This document shows, one piece after another, positions 7,147 to 13,526 of a stretch of 18,856 bases of DNA; position 1 is the stretch's first letter, and every line of letters begins with the position of its first letter. Made by a program: the position numbers and the translations under genes. Source of the DNA: Burkholderiales bacterium UBA6064 (GTDB lineage Bacteria; Pseudomonadota; Gammaproteobacteria; Burkholderiales; Burkholderiaceae_B); assembly GCA_002428895.1 (NCBI GenBank), contig DIYC01000128.1:21352-40207 (forward strand), in the 5' to 3' direction. The notes under the pieces were generated by a model, which did not search any database, was not told the origin of the DNA, and was given only the letters and a program-made list of their open reading frames with translations.

Positions 7147-7911
7147 ATGCTAAGTAGATTGCGAAAAATTGATTGGCCACAAGAGGTAGATCCAGTTGGT
7201 GGGATTATCAGTGCGAAATTAATCGGTCAAGTTGCTGATTATGAGCAATTAATTTGGCAGGCAGAGCAAAAAGCAGAATTGATTACTAAAGAAGCTCAGA
7301 AGCGAGTCTCTAAAGAGATTGAGCAGGTTCGTCAAGACGCCTCTAAAAAGCTGACCTCTGATTTCACAAAATTTAAACAAGTCCTTGTTAAGCATCGAGA
7401 TCAATTTGTGAAGAATTCCTCTACTTTATGTTTTGAAGTGACTAAAGCTGCTGTCAATAATTACTTAGTGTCGCTTGAGGAAGAAAAAAAGCTCAAAGAA
7501 ATGGTTGGTATTTTAATTGAAAAGTTGCATACGAATAAAAATTTAATTTTTGAGGCACATCCGAATCAAGTTAGTCTGGTTGGTTTGGTGATTGAGGGCT
7601 ATTTTTCAAACCTAATTAAGAAAGGTGACTACGAAGTTAGAGAAAATAACACACTGGTTTTGGATCAGTTACGAGTGAGTGGTGTGGAAGATGCATTTAT
7701 TGATGTCTCAATTAATAATTTGCTTTTAATTATTAATAACGAGTTGGAGTTGGTGAAAGAGCAGTTTGGCGCAGAACTTGAAAAAACACTTCCTTTTAAA
7801 CAAGGTGAAGTGAATGTGAATGAGGCTGTGGAGGATAAAAATTTGACTGGTTTAGTAGCTCAGAAGAGCTTAAAAAATACACTTGCAGTAAACCCATCAA
7901 GCAATACCTAA
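7147..7911 (+). CDS. sctL: SctL, ATPase stator of the T3SS
   Basis: 254 residues; AAGGA sits just upstream of the ATG. SctL links the ATPase SctN to SctQ and is related to F/V-ATPase peripheral stalks and FliH. The start 'RKIDWPQEVDPVGGIISA' resembles the N-terminal segment of YscL-type proteins. A long charged, heptad-like helix (about residues 33-95, rich in K/E/A/Q) gives the stalk, and a globular C-terminal half follows. It holds 'VSGVEDAFIDVSINNLL', which parallels the G-x-I-D-A-S-L segment of the family. The last 40 residues are a polar extension somewhat longer than usual. It follows sctK by 26 bp. Confidence 0.85.
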   Translation: MLSRLRKIDWPQEVDPVGGIISAKLIGQVADYEQLIWQAEQKAELITKEAQKRVSKEIEQVRQDASKKLTSDFTKFKQVLVKHRDQFVKNSSTLCFEVTKAAVNNYLVSLEEEKKLKEMVGILIEKLHTNKNLIFEAHPNQVSLVGLVIEGYFSNLIKKGDYEVRENNTLVLDQLRVSGVEDAFIDVSINNLLLIINNELELVKEQFGAELEKTLPFKQGEVNVNEAVEDKNLTGLVAQKSLKNTLAVNPSSNT

Positions 7912-7983
7912 GTCAACCCAGAAGTTACTTGAGTTAACAATGTGCTGGCTGGAAGTAATGAATTCAATGCTTAAAGGTAAATT

Positions 7984-9855
7984 ATGAAGTCTAGAAGTAA
8001 ATTATTAAATTTTATTGTGGTTATGATCCTGTGGAGCGGTTTTCCAGCCTTTGTTTGTGCAGAGCCAACCCAAGAGTTGCAGGTGTACATTGCACGTGAT
8101 GAGAGTCCCAGCCAAGTACTTTCTTATCTGCTAAGTTTATATGGTAGGGAAGTAGGTGGCACCACGCTTCCATCGAGGCCAGTCAGTGGTCGTTTTGAGG
8201 TTCGTTCTGTTGCTGATGTGATGGCGTACTTTGAACGGGCTTATAAAATCAGTTGGTACGAATACGGTTCAACCGTTTTTATTTATCGTCCTTCAAATTG
8301 GGCAACTGAGCGGTTTTATGTGGGCGAATATGATGCTTCAGCCGATTGGCAAGAAATGCTTGCTAATGCGGGTCTTAATCAACCTAAGTTTAATGTATTT
8401 TACTCTAGGCAACAAAAAGAATTGCTTGTTTCAGGGCCCAAAACTTATATCGATCAAGTCAAACGAACATTTCTCACCGATAAACCTGTTGAGGTTGTTA
8501 CAGAGCCTGAGCCTAAAAAGGAAGAAGAAAAGCAAAAGGAATTAATGATGTTCCCCCTTAGGTATGCCTCTGTTGAAGATAGAACGATTCAACTTCGCGA
8601 AGCTTCTTATACTACTCCTGGCATTTTAACTGTTTTAAAAGAAGTTTTATTGGGTTTAAATGAACAATCAGATTCTGAACCTAACGGTGATCCGTATGGC
8701 TTCCTTGCTAACGAAAATTTATCATCGTTGGCTCATCCGGCAACCACTGTTTCAACAGCAAGGGAATTGGTAACAAGCAGTGTACGTGGCGAAAATGCTG
8801 AGCCTTCCTCAGCATTTGGCGGACATGCTCCTAAATTGGGTCAAAATAGAGATCTTCAAAAAGAATCGATTCACACACCAGCAAAAAAATATGGAACTTT
8901 AGGGGCTAGTGGTCAAGGGGGGGTGTTTGTTGGGGCGGATTATCGAACCAATGCGATTTTAATTCGCGACTTCCCAGAGAAATACAACTATTATAAAGAA
9001 ATTATTGATCGACTAGATAAGCCAATTTCTATGATTGAAGTAGAGGCTATGTTGGTCGAGATTGATACGACAACTTTAAATCAGTTGGGTTTAGAGTTTG
9101 GTATTGGTGGTACGATGAATTTTGAGTTTCCTGCTCGAGACTCCCTTGCTAACCCCTCCCCTTTAATCAACGAAAGTCTTGTTGGCGCGAGTTCAATTGT
9201 GGATCCCAATACGTTTGTCGCTCGATTAAGGGCGCTTGCCTCAGACAAGCAGGCACGTGTTTTATCTCGTCCAACGATTGTGACGCAAGACAATGTGCCT
9301 GCATTCATCGATTTGTCTGAAACCTTATACCTTCAAGTACAAGGTGAGCGAGTTGCTCAAGTTGAGCGTGTTACTGCGGGTAGTTTGTTGCAAGTTACGC
9401 CTCGTTTAGTCGAGGATGGTAACCAAAGTCAAATTTTTATTAGTGTTGAAATTCAAGATGGTGTTTTGCAGCCAGGGTCTCAAGCAGCCTCTAATCCTAC
9501 GGTTCGAAATACTAAATTAAACACACAAGCACTCATAGATCGTGATAAAGCCATTTTGATTGGTGGTTATAACCGTGAAAAAAATTCTGAGATTGAGCAT
9601 AAAGTGCCTGTATTAGGTAGCCTACCTTTTGTGGGTGCTGCATTTAGATCAACAGAAAATGCAACACAAAGCTTTGTTCGTTTATTTTTGATTACTCCCA
9701 GAGTTTTGGCGCAACCTGCTTATTTTGCAAAGTCAACCAGAGATGCTGCCAAGCTCGTTCAAGAGAATTTCAAAAATTTTGACGAGGGCTCTGTTCAAGC
9801 GCCGCCTTCGCTTAGTCTCTATAAATTAGACTCGTCACTTAGCATACAGGAGTAA
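7984..9855 (+). CDS. sctC: SctC, outer-membrane secretin
   Basis: 623 residues, within the range of SctC secretins. It forms the outer-membrane ring through which the needle passes. A signal peptide (1-26, cleavage after F-V-C-A26) is followed by N0/N1 domains (about 30-165), containing 'SGRFEVRSVADVMAYFERAY'. An N3 domain is split by a polar, low-complexity linker (about 226-305). The secretin core carries 'MIEVEAMLVEIDTTTLNQLG', 'VLSRPTIVTQDNVPAFID' and 'PTVRNTKLNTQALI'. It ends with V541-P-V-L-G-S-L-P-F-V-G551, the hallmark of GspD/YscC proteins. A 72 bp spacer with AAAGG precedes the ATG. No pilotin gene is seen in the window. Confidence 0.97.
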   Translation: MKSRSKLLNFIVVMILWSGFPAFVCAEPTQELQVYIARDESPSQVLSYLLSLYGREVGGTTLPSRPVSGRFEVRSVADVMAYFERAYKISWYEYGSTVFIYRPSNWATERFYVGEYDASADWQEMLANAGLNQPKFNVFYSRQQKELLVSGPKTYIDQVKRTFLTDKPVEVVTEPEPKKEEEKQKELMMFPLRYASVEDRTIQLREASYTTPGILTVLKEVLLGLNEQSDSEPNGDPYGFLANENLSSLAHPATTVSTARELVTSSVRGENAEPSSAFGGHAPKLGQNRDLQKESIHTPAKKYGTLGASGQGGVFVGADYRTNAILIRDFPEKYNYYKEIIDRLDKPISMIEVEAMLVEIDTTTLNQLGLEFGIGGTMNFEFPARDSLANPSPLINESLVGASSIVDPNTFVARLRALASDKQARVLSRPTIVTQDNVPAFIDLSETLYLQVQGERVAQVERVTAGSLLQVTPRLVEDGNQSQIFISVEIQDGVLQPGSQAASNPTVRNTKLNTQALIDRDKAILIGGYNREKNSEIEHKVPVLGSLPFVGAAFRSTENATQSFVRLFLITPRVLAQPAYFAKSTRDAAKLVQENFKNFDEGSVQAPPSLSLYKLDSSLSIQE

Positions 9856-9859
9856 CGAA

Positions 9860-11197
9860 ATGTCGGTTGCCGCCTCTACTCGTCATGGTCATTTAGCATC
9901 ACCTTCTGTTCAAGATGCCCGAGAAGCCCAGCAAGGTGGTTCGTTAGCACGCAGACCAGAACAAATTAAAAAGGCCGCACATGCGGTTTTAGGTAATAAA
10001 ACTCCCGTGTCATCGGCTAACGTGCCACCACCTAACTTGGCAGCGCAACAGGCGGTAGTAGCGGCTAACGCGGATGCGAATCAAGCTACAGTTGCTGCCG
10101 AAAGAGCCGTGGCCCCCCCCCCGGTTCGCCAAACAGATAAGAAAAGTCCCTTAGTTGAGGGTAAAAAGCGTGTTGTTACCAATAATCCATATGATCTTGA
10201 AACATCTTATGACGCGATCGCTAAATGCTTAGGAATGGTTGGGCAGAAGGCTTTAGTCAGCACGATTATTGATGATGCTGTTGCCGCAATCACAGGGAAA
10301 GATTTCAAAAACCCATCGAATACGTCGGCTAAAAACTTAAAACCAATGATTGATAAGTTTGATCGAAGTGCTACCGAAAAAAAAGTAATTTTGTTTTTTG
10401 CTTTAAATGCGGCGCTTCAGCAAAATGTGACTATGGATAGCCTTGACGCTTCGTCCACTGGGGCAATTCAGAGTAAGCGAGACGAATTGCTTAAAAATAA
10501 CGGTTCAGCAATTCAAGAGTTATTACAACGGTCTAATTTGGCGCATGAAATTGCACTAGCGTCGCCTGGCGTTTCTCAGCGTGTCGTGTCGAAGTTGCTC
10601 AGCAGCATGGACCCTTCCGAGGAACCCAAAAATTCATTAAACCTACTGACGGATTATGCGATAAAACTGAACCCAAAAAATTCTGATTCAGTTTTGTTAA
10701 GCCTTCAAACCAAAATATCTACTTTGTTAGAGCGTGAGCGGCAGTCTCCGAGTGGGGCCAATTTTCCAAGGGTTGAAAAAATGGCCTCTGATCTTAATTT
10801 AATTAAAACGGCAAGAATTACAATTGCAAATTTTAATAAAATTTCAGATACTTGTGGTACCTTTTTAGATAAATTGGCCTCTAAACATTCTTCTAAAACG
10901 AAGAGTGGTAAACCTAATTTTACGACTGCAAAATCGACGATCCCAACGGAAAAATTTGTGGTTGTCTTTTTAGAATCTTATTGTACCAATAGCCCGGTTG
11001 CACTTCGTAAAATAAAAACGGAATTGTCTAATATTGATCCGAGCATTCGAAATTTATATTTACATCATTTAGGTGAGCTTATGCGTTTGTCACCACTCAT
11101 CAATTTCCGTTTTAATGACAACGTGTATGGGCAAGTTTCAAAACTTCTTAAGGGCTTGCAGGGACAGTCTTATCAAGAACAGGAAGGTGGTGGTTAA
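9860..11197 (+). CDS. sctW: Probable SctW gatekeeper (YopN/CopN/MxiC-like)
   Basis: 445 residues; AGGAG precedes ATG 9860, 4 bp after sctC. SctW proteins hold back effectors until translocators are exported or contact is made. The first 100 residues are polar and Ala/Gln/Pro-rich with few hydrophobic clusters, as expected for an export signal and chaperone-binding region. From about 115 on it is all-helical. 'LNLIKTARI' (312-320) and the last 80 residues, with paired helices and 'SPVALRKIKTELSNID', resemble the X-bundle repeats of CopN/MxiC. A separate TyeA-like gene was not recognised, so the C-terminus may include that domain. A run of ten C (10113-10122) encodes A85-P-P-P. The family assignment rests on helix pattern and position, so it is moderately sure. 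Confidence 0.6.
   Translation: MSVAASTRHGHLASPSVQDAREAQQGGSLARRPEQIKKAAHAVLGNKTPVSSANVPPPNLAAQQAVVAANADANQATVAAERAVAPPPVRQTDKKSPLVEGKKRVVTNNPYDLETSYDAIAKCLGMVGQKALVSTIIDDAVAAITGKDFKNPSNTSAKNLKPMIDKFDRSATEKKVILFFALNAALQQNVTMDSLDASSTGAIQSKRDELLKNNGSAIQELLQRSNLAHEIALASPGVSQRVVSKLLSSMDPSEEPKNSLNLLTDYAIKLNPKNSDSVLLSLQTKISTLLERERQSPSGANFPRVEKMASDLNLIKTARITIANFNKISDTCGTFLDKLASKHSSKTKSGKPNFTTAKSTIPTEKFVVVFLESYCTNSPVALRKIKTELSNIDPSIRNLYLHHLGELMRLSPLINFRFNDNVYGQVSKLLKGLQGQSYQEQEGGG
10113..10122 (+). repeat. C10 homopolymer inside sctW
   Basis: Ten consecutive C bases lie in an AT-rich coding region and encode Pro86-88. The current length keeps the 445-codon frame open. A change by one base would shift the frame about one-fifth of the way into the protein. 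Tracts of this kind are classic slipped-strand phase-variation sites and also common sequencing-error sites. Confidence 0.95.
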
Positions 11198-11535
11198 TGA
11201 GCGAGATTATTGATAACACCAAAGAGGCCTATAAGAAGGATCAGATTGAATTGATGGCTTCTTCAGAGCACTGGGATATGCTGACATGGTTGGATCAAGG
11301 TATTGCGGTTAGGCACGAATTCTTTTTTGTTTACATGAGTGATGAACCTATCGTGGATCAAGTTAAAGAGGTTATACAAAAAGTTAATCATTCTCAGTTG
11401 CTTGGCAAGGGTTACGAAATAGAGGTGATTGAAAGCCCCCAATTAACCTGTAAAGTCAAGGTTAAACCAGGTTGGCATGTTACATCTAGCCTTCAATGTA
11501 AGGCCACTTTAAAAAAATTTATTTCCTTCTTGTAA
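11197..11535 (+). CDS. Small acidic/basic mixed protein coupled to sctW, function unknown
   Basis: 112 residues, not recognised. Its start overlaps the sctW stop (TAATG), so it is translated together with the gatekeeper. It is soluble, with no signal or membrane helix. The first half is helical with two Trp ('SSEHWDMLTWLDQG', about 23-36). The second half is richer in beta-forming residues ('GYEIEVIESPQLTCKVKVK'), ending with a helix. Size and alpha/beta pattern would suit a class I-type T3SS chaperone (CesT/SycE family are 110-150 residues) or a TyeA-like partner of SctW. Neither signature is clear, so no function is given. Confidence 0.8.
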   Translation: MSEIIDNTKEAYKKDQIELMASSEHWDMLTWLDQGIAVRHEFFFVYMSDEPIVDQVKEVIQKVNHSQLLGKGYEIEVIESPQLTCKVKVKPGWHVTSSLQCKATLKKFISFL

Positions 11536-11550
11536 TTAAGGTTAATGATC

Positions 11551-12048
11551 ATGAAAACAGTAAATAGTCAATTGAACCAATCGGTTACAACGGTTGAATA
11601 CGAAAAAAAATTACAAGGTTTGCTTGAAACTAGTGAAAATTGGATGGATAAAACTAAAAAATCAAGTCACTCTAAGTTACGTTCTAGTTTAAATAAAAAC
11701 GAAAGCTTGGAATACAACGAAAATATAGCCGCTGAAGCAAAATTTTTAGCGATGTTACAGACAGATACTCCACAAGAAGTAGCAATCAATATGAAAAATC
11801 CTGGAACTATTCAGCGGGGAAAATCACTAAAGGGAGAGAGGGAGAAATCTGTTTCCACTTTCAAGATTGAATTCAAAGATATAGGCGAAGCAGAAATAAT
11901 GGTTTCTCAAATTGGTGAAAGTTACAGCGTGGTTATCGATGTTCAAGATAAATCAAAAATACCAGCTAACCCGCTGTTATTTAAAAAGATTGTTGAGGAT
12001 CAATTAAGTTCAAATCTTGGCGTAAGTTTTAAGTTACAAGTAAGGTGA
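11551..12048 (+). CDS. Possible short SctP-like needle-length regulator (FliK/T3S4-type C-terminus)
   Basis: 165 residues from ATG 11551, chosen over ATG 11545 because TAAGG (11537-11541) is then 9 bp away instead of 3. The N-terminal 100 residues are polar and Lys/Ser/Asn-rich. The C-terminal 60 residues are compact: 'EFKDIGEAEIMVSQIGESYS', then 'VVIDV', then a helix and 'LGVSFKLQVR'. This strand-strand-helix-strand run with a central I-G resembles the end domain of FliK/YscP proteins, which contacts SctU to stop needle growth. SctP is often encoded near rod and needle genes, as here. It is short for a molecular ruler. This is inference from pattern only. Confidence 0.35.
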   Translation: MKTVNSQLNQSVTTVEYEKKLQGLLETSENWMDKTKKSSHSKLRSSLNKNESLEYNENIAAEAKFLAMLQTDTPQEVAINMKNPGTIQRGKSLKGEREKSVSTFKIEFKDIGEAEIMVSQIGESYSVVIDVQDKSKIPANPLLFKKIVEDQLSSNLGVSFKLQVR

Positions 12049-12052
12049 TTGT

Positions 12053-12427
12053 ATGCAGAGTTCTGGAATTGAAATGATGGAAATGTTAGCCGCTAGTAAC
12101 TCAAGTGGCGGGGCTGTCGGTAACTTTGGAAATACTGTTTCCTTTGAGCAAAAATCTGAGTTTGAAAAAATGCTTAATACAACTGTAGACAAAACGAGCG
12201 TAATTTCTGACAAGATGACAAAATTAATTAATTATGTTGAAGGAAAGTTCAACGAATCAAGCTTAGAGGTGGCTCGAAGTATTAAAAATTTTGAAGAAAC
12301 GGGCGCAGCGGTTGCGTTAATGTCTGCTAGCCACGAAGGAGCTAATAAATCCGTTATGGTGCAGTTGTGTGGTACGGTCGGCAAGAAATGCTCAGATCAT
12401 GCTGAACAGCTTTATAAACAACAGTAA
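12053..12427 (+). CDS. sctI: SctI-like inner rod protein
   Basis: 124 residues, small and polar, without a signal peptide. 'SFEQKSEFEKMLN' near residues 30-42 resembles the F-E-x-x-L segment that begins the folded part of YscI/HrpB-type rods. The C-terminal helix, 'NKSVMVQLCGTVGKK' followed by 'EQLYKQQ', lies without gaps on the rod C-terminus (about ten identical residues of 26 to MxiI as I recall it). SctI connects the export gate to the needle. The needle gene follows 19 bp downstream, and rod and needle genes are neighbours in several systems. The protein at 5071-5511 is a second rod-like candidate; this one is the stronger of the two. Confidence 0.5.
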   Translation: MQSSGIEMMEMLAASNSSGGAVGNFGNTVSFEQKSEFEKMLNTTVDKTSVISDKMTKLINYVEGKFNESSLEVARSIKNFEETGAAVALMSASHEGANKSVMVQLCGTVGKKCSDHAEQLYKQQ

Positions 12428-12446
12428 TTAATAAGCGAGATGTGTT

Positions 12447-12689
12447 ATGGAAAATGCGAGCGCAGCTAAAAACTTAGAGTTTAGTAATCCTGTTACCAAG
12501 ATTGTTGATATTGCAGCAAAACGTTGGCATAACCTCATGGAGGCCTACGAGGATCCTGAGATTATGAATCACCCAGCGGTAATTGGTCAGTTGCAGTGGG
12601 AGTCTCAGATTGTAAACTCAATTACTCAGGCTGCTAATAATGTGGTTAAAGATTTAACTGAGCCACTGAAGGCTATTGTAAATAAATAA
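12447..12689 (+). CDS. sctF: SctF, needle subunit
   Basis: 80 residues, the usual size of needle proteins (about 80-88), which polymerise into the extracellular needle. After a polar start there are two helices separated by a turn. The second half, 'NHPAVIGQLQWESQIVNS' then 'ANNVVKDLTEPLKAIV', follows the YscF pattern: N-P-A-x-x-x-x-L-Q, then x-x-V-x-x-x-K-D-L-x-x-x-I. The pair-of-helices hairpin with the NHPA turn replacing the usual P-S-D-P turn is visible. The ribosome binding site (AAGCGAG) is weak for a highly expressed subunit. The rod-like gene lies just upstream. Confidence 0.65.
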   Translation: MENASAAKNLEFSNPVTKIVDIAAKRWHNLMEAYEDPEIMNHPAVIGQLQWESQIVNSITQAANNVVKDLTEPLKAIVNK

Positions 12690-12702
12690 TTTGGAGTGCC
12701 TA

Positions 12703-13071
12703 ATGGTTAATTCAGTTCATAATTCTATTTCAAGCGGTTCTGCTGGTGAAATTCTTCATGGGTCTACCCGTTATAAGTTCGGAGACATTTTTATGTTTCG
12801 TGACTTGTGTGAAAGAGTTTATCAAGATCCCAATCAATCGGAATTACAAAAATGGTACAAAATTTTTGTTTTCGAAGATATTGGGTCGGATGAGTTTAAG
12901 GAGTCTATGCAAGAAATTTATCAGGTTGTTTCGCGTACTGAAAGTTTTAAGAATCGAGAATTAATTGTTGAGACAAATTTAGATGAGTTGGCTATTTCAG
13001 CCAGTATGCCACAAATGGCGACTGGTTGCGAAAACAGAAAAAATGCCGATGCAGTTGATTTAATTTTATGA
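12703..13071 (+). CDS. Unknown small T3SS-locus protein
   Basis: 122 residues from ATG 12703, preceded by GGAG (12693-12696) 6 bp upstream. The in-frame TTG at 12691 overlaps that site and is not preferred. It is soluble, with an aromatic-rich middle ('YKFGDIFMFRDLCERVY', about residues 24-40; 'WYKIFVFEDIG', about 51-61) and a polar C-terminal third. Not recognised. Its place just after the needle gene and its size recall the needle chaperone YscG/CdsG (about 115 residues). I see no clear TPR repeats, so that is only a suggestion. Confidence 0.75.
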   Translation: MVNSVHNSISSGSAGEILHGSTRYKFGDIFMFRDLCERVYQDPNQSELQKWYKIFVFEDIGSDEFKESMQEIYQVVSRTESFKNRELIVETNLDELAISASMPQMATGCENRKNADAVDLIL

Positions 13072-13099
13072 TTATTAATTGGTTTTGTAAGGAGGTTTT

Positions 13100-13261
13100 A
13101 TGGTAACTGATTTTAAAGACGTTGTAGAAGGCGCTTTAAATTCTCAGATGAAAGAGATTATGGCTGACACTTCACCTTTTCGTGTCGCAGAAGCAACAAA
13201 CTTTAAGAAAAGAGTAGATTCGTTAAAACAAACATTTGATAGTTTATTAAAGGGAGGTTAG
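13100..13261 (+). CDS. 53-residue helical protein, unknown
   Basis: This short frame (ATG 13100, TAG 13259-13261) has the strongest ribosome binding site in the window, AAGGAGG at 13089-13095, 4 bp before the ATG. The protein starts MVTDFKDVVEGAL and ends TFDSLLKGG. It is almost wholly amphipathic helix, with K and D/E spaced as in small coiled-coil partners. It is shorter than, but in the class of, YscE/CdsE needle co-chaperones (about 65 residues). The location downstream of the needle gene fits such a job, but sequence evidence is lacking. Confidence 0.7.
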   Translation: MVTDFKDVVEGALNSQMKEIMADTSPFRVAEATNFKKRVDSLKQTFDSLLKGG

Positions 13262-13266
13262 TTACT

Positions 13267-13449
13267 ATGTCCGCAACTTCGTTACTTTTCACATCTGCTG
13301 CAGTAGGTGGTTCTATTGTGGAGATCACCACAGCCATTGAGCTTCAGAACTCGTCGCCAATTAAAATTGCAGAGATGAGTGCAGCGAAAAAGATTTTAGA
13401 AGCTAAGCACACCATTTTGCAGATGGCGTATGGTGCTGCTACGGGTTAA
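13267..13449 (+). CDS. 60-residue small protein, unknown, last gene before the terminator
   Basis: 60 residues with AGGGAGG (13251-13257) 9 bp before the ATG; that site lies inside the end of the preceding gene, so the two are probably coupled. The N-terminal third is weakly hydrophobic (residues 4-22, small residues and Val/Ile). The rest is Ala-rich and helical ('AEMSAAKKILEAKHTILQMA', 35-54). Its size and helix content would suit a secreted structural peptide or a co-chaperone. Not recognised. It ends 14 bp before the terminator stem. Confidence 0.7.
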   Translation: MSATSLLFTSAAVGGSIVEITTAIELQNSSPIKIAEMSAAKKILEAKHTILQMAYGAATG

Positions 13450-13463
13450 TTAAGGGCACGTTT

Positions 13464-13490
13464 AAAAAGCACCTTCGGGTGCTTTTTTTT
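13464..13490 (+). terminator. Rho-independent terminator ending the apparatus operon
   Basis: The perfect 10-bp stem AAAAAGCACC (13464-13473) / GGTGCTTTTT (13478-13487) with a TTCG tetraloop (13474-13477) runs into a T-tract of eight T (13483-13490), followed by AA and another T8. It separates the structural genes from the large protein and translocator genes. Confidence 0.92.
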
Positions 13491-13526
13491 AATTTTTTTT
13501 AAAATTTAAATTGAGTTGGTGTAAAA

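Noticed and set aside
8659..8900. Low-complexity insertion in the secretin as an anomaly
   Set aside because: A variable disordered linker splitting the N3 domain is normal in SctC proteins.
9081..9308. Minus-strand open frames (e.g. 2413-2595, 5233-5457, 9081-9308, 13985-14226, 16691-16971, 17967-18161)
   Set aside because: All but the last lie wholly inside convincing + strand genes, and 17967-18161 lies almost entirely inside the SctB-like gene. They have no family features and read as antisense shadows.
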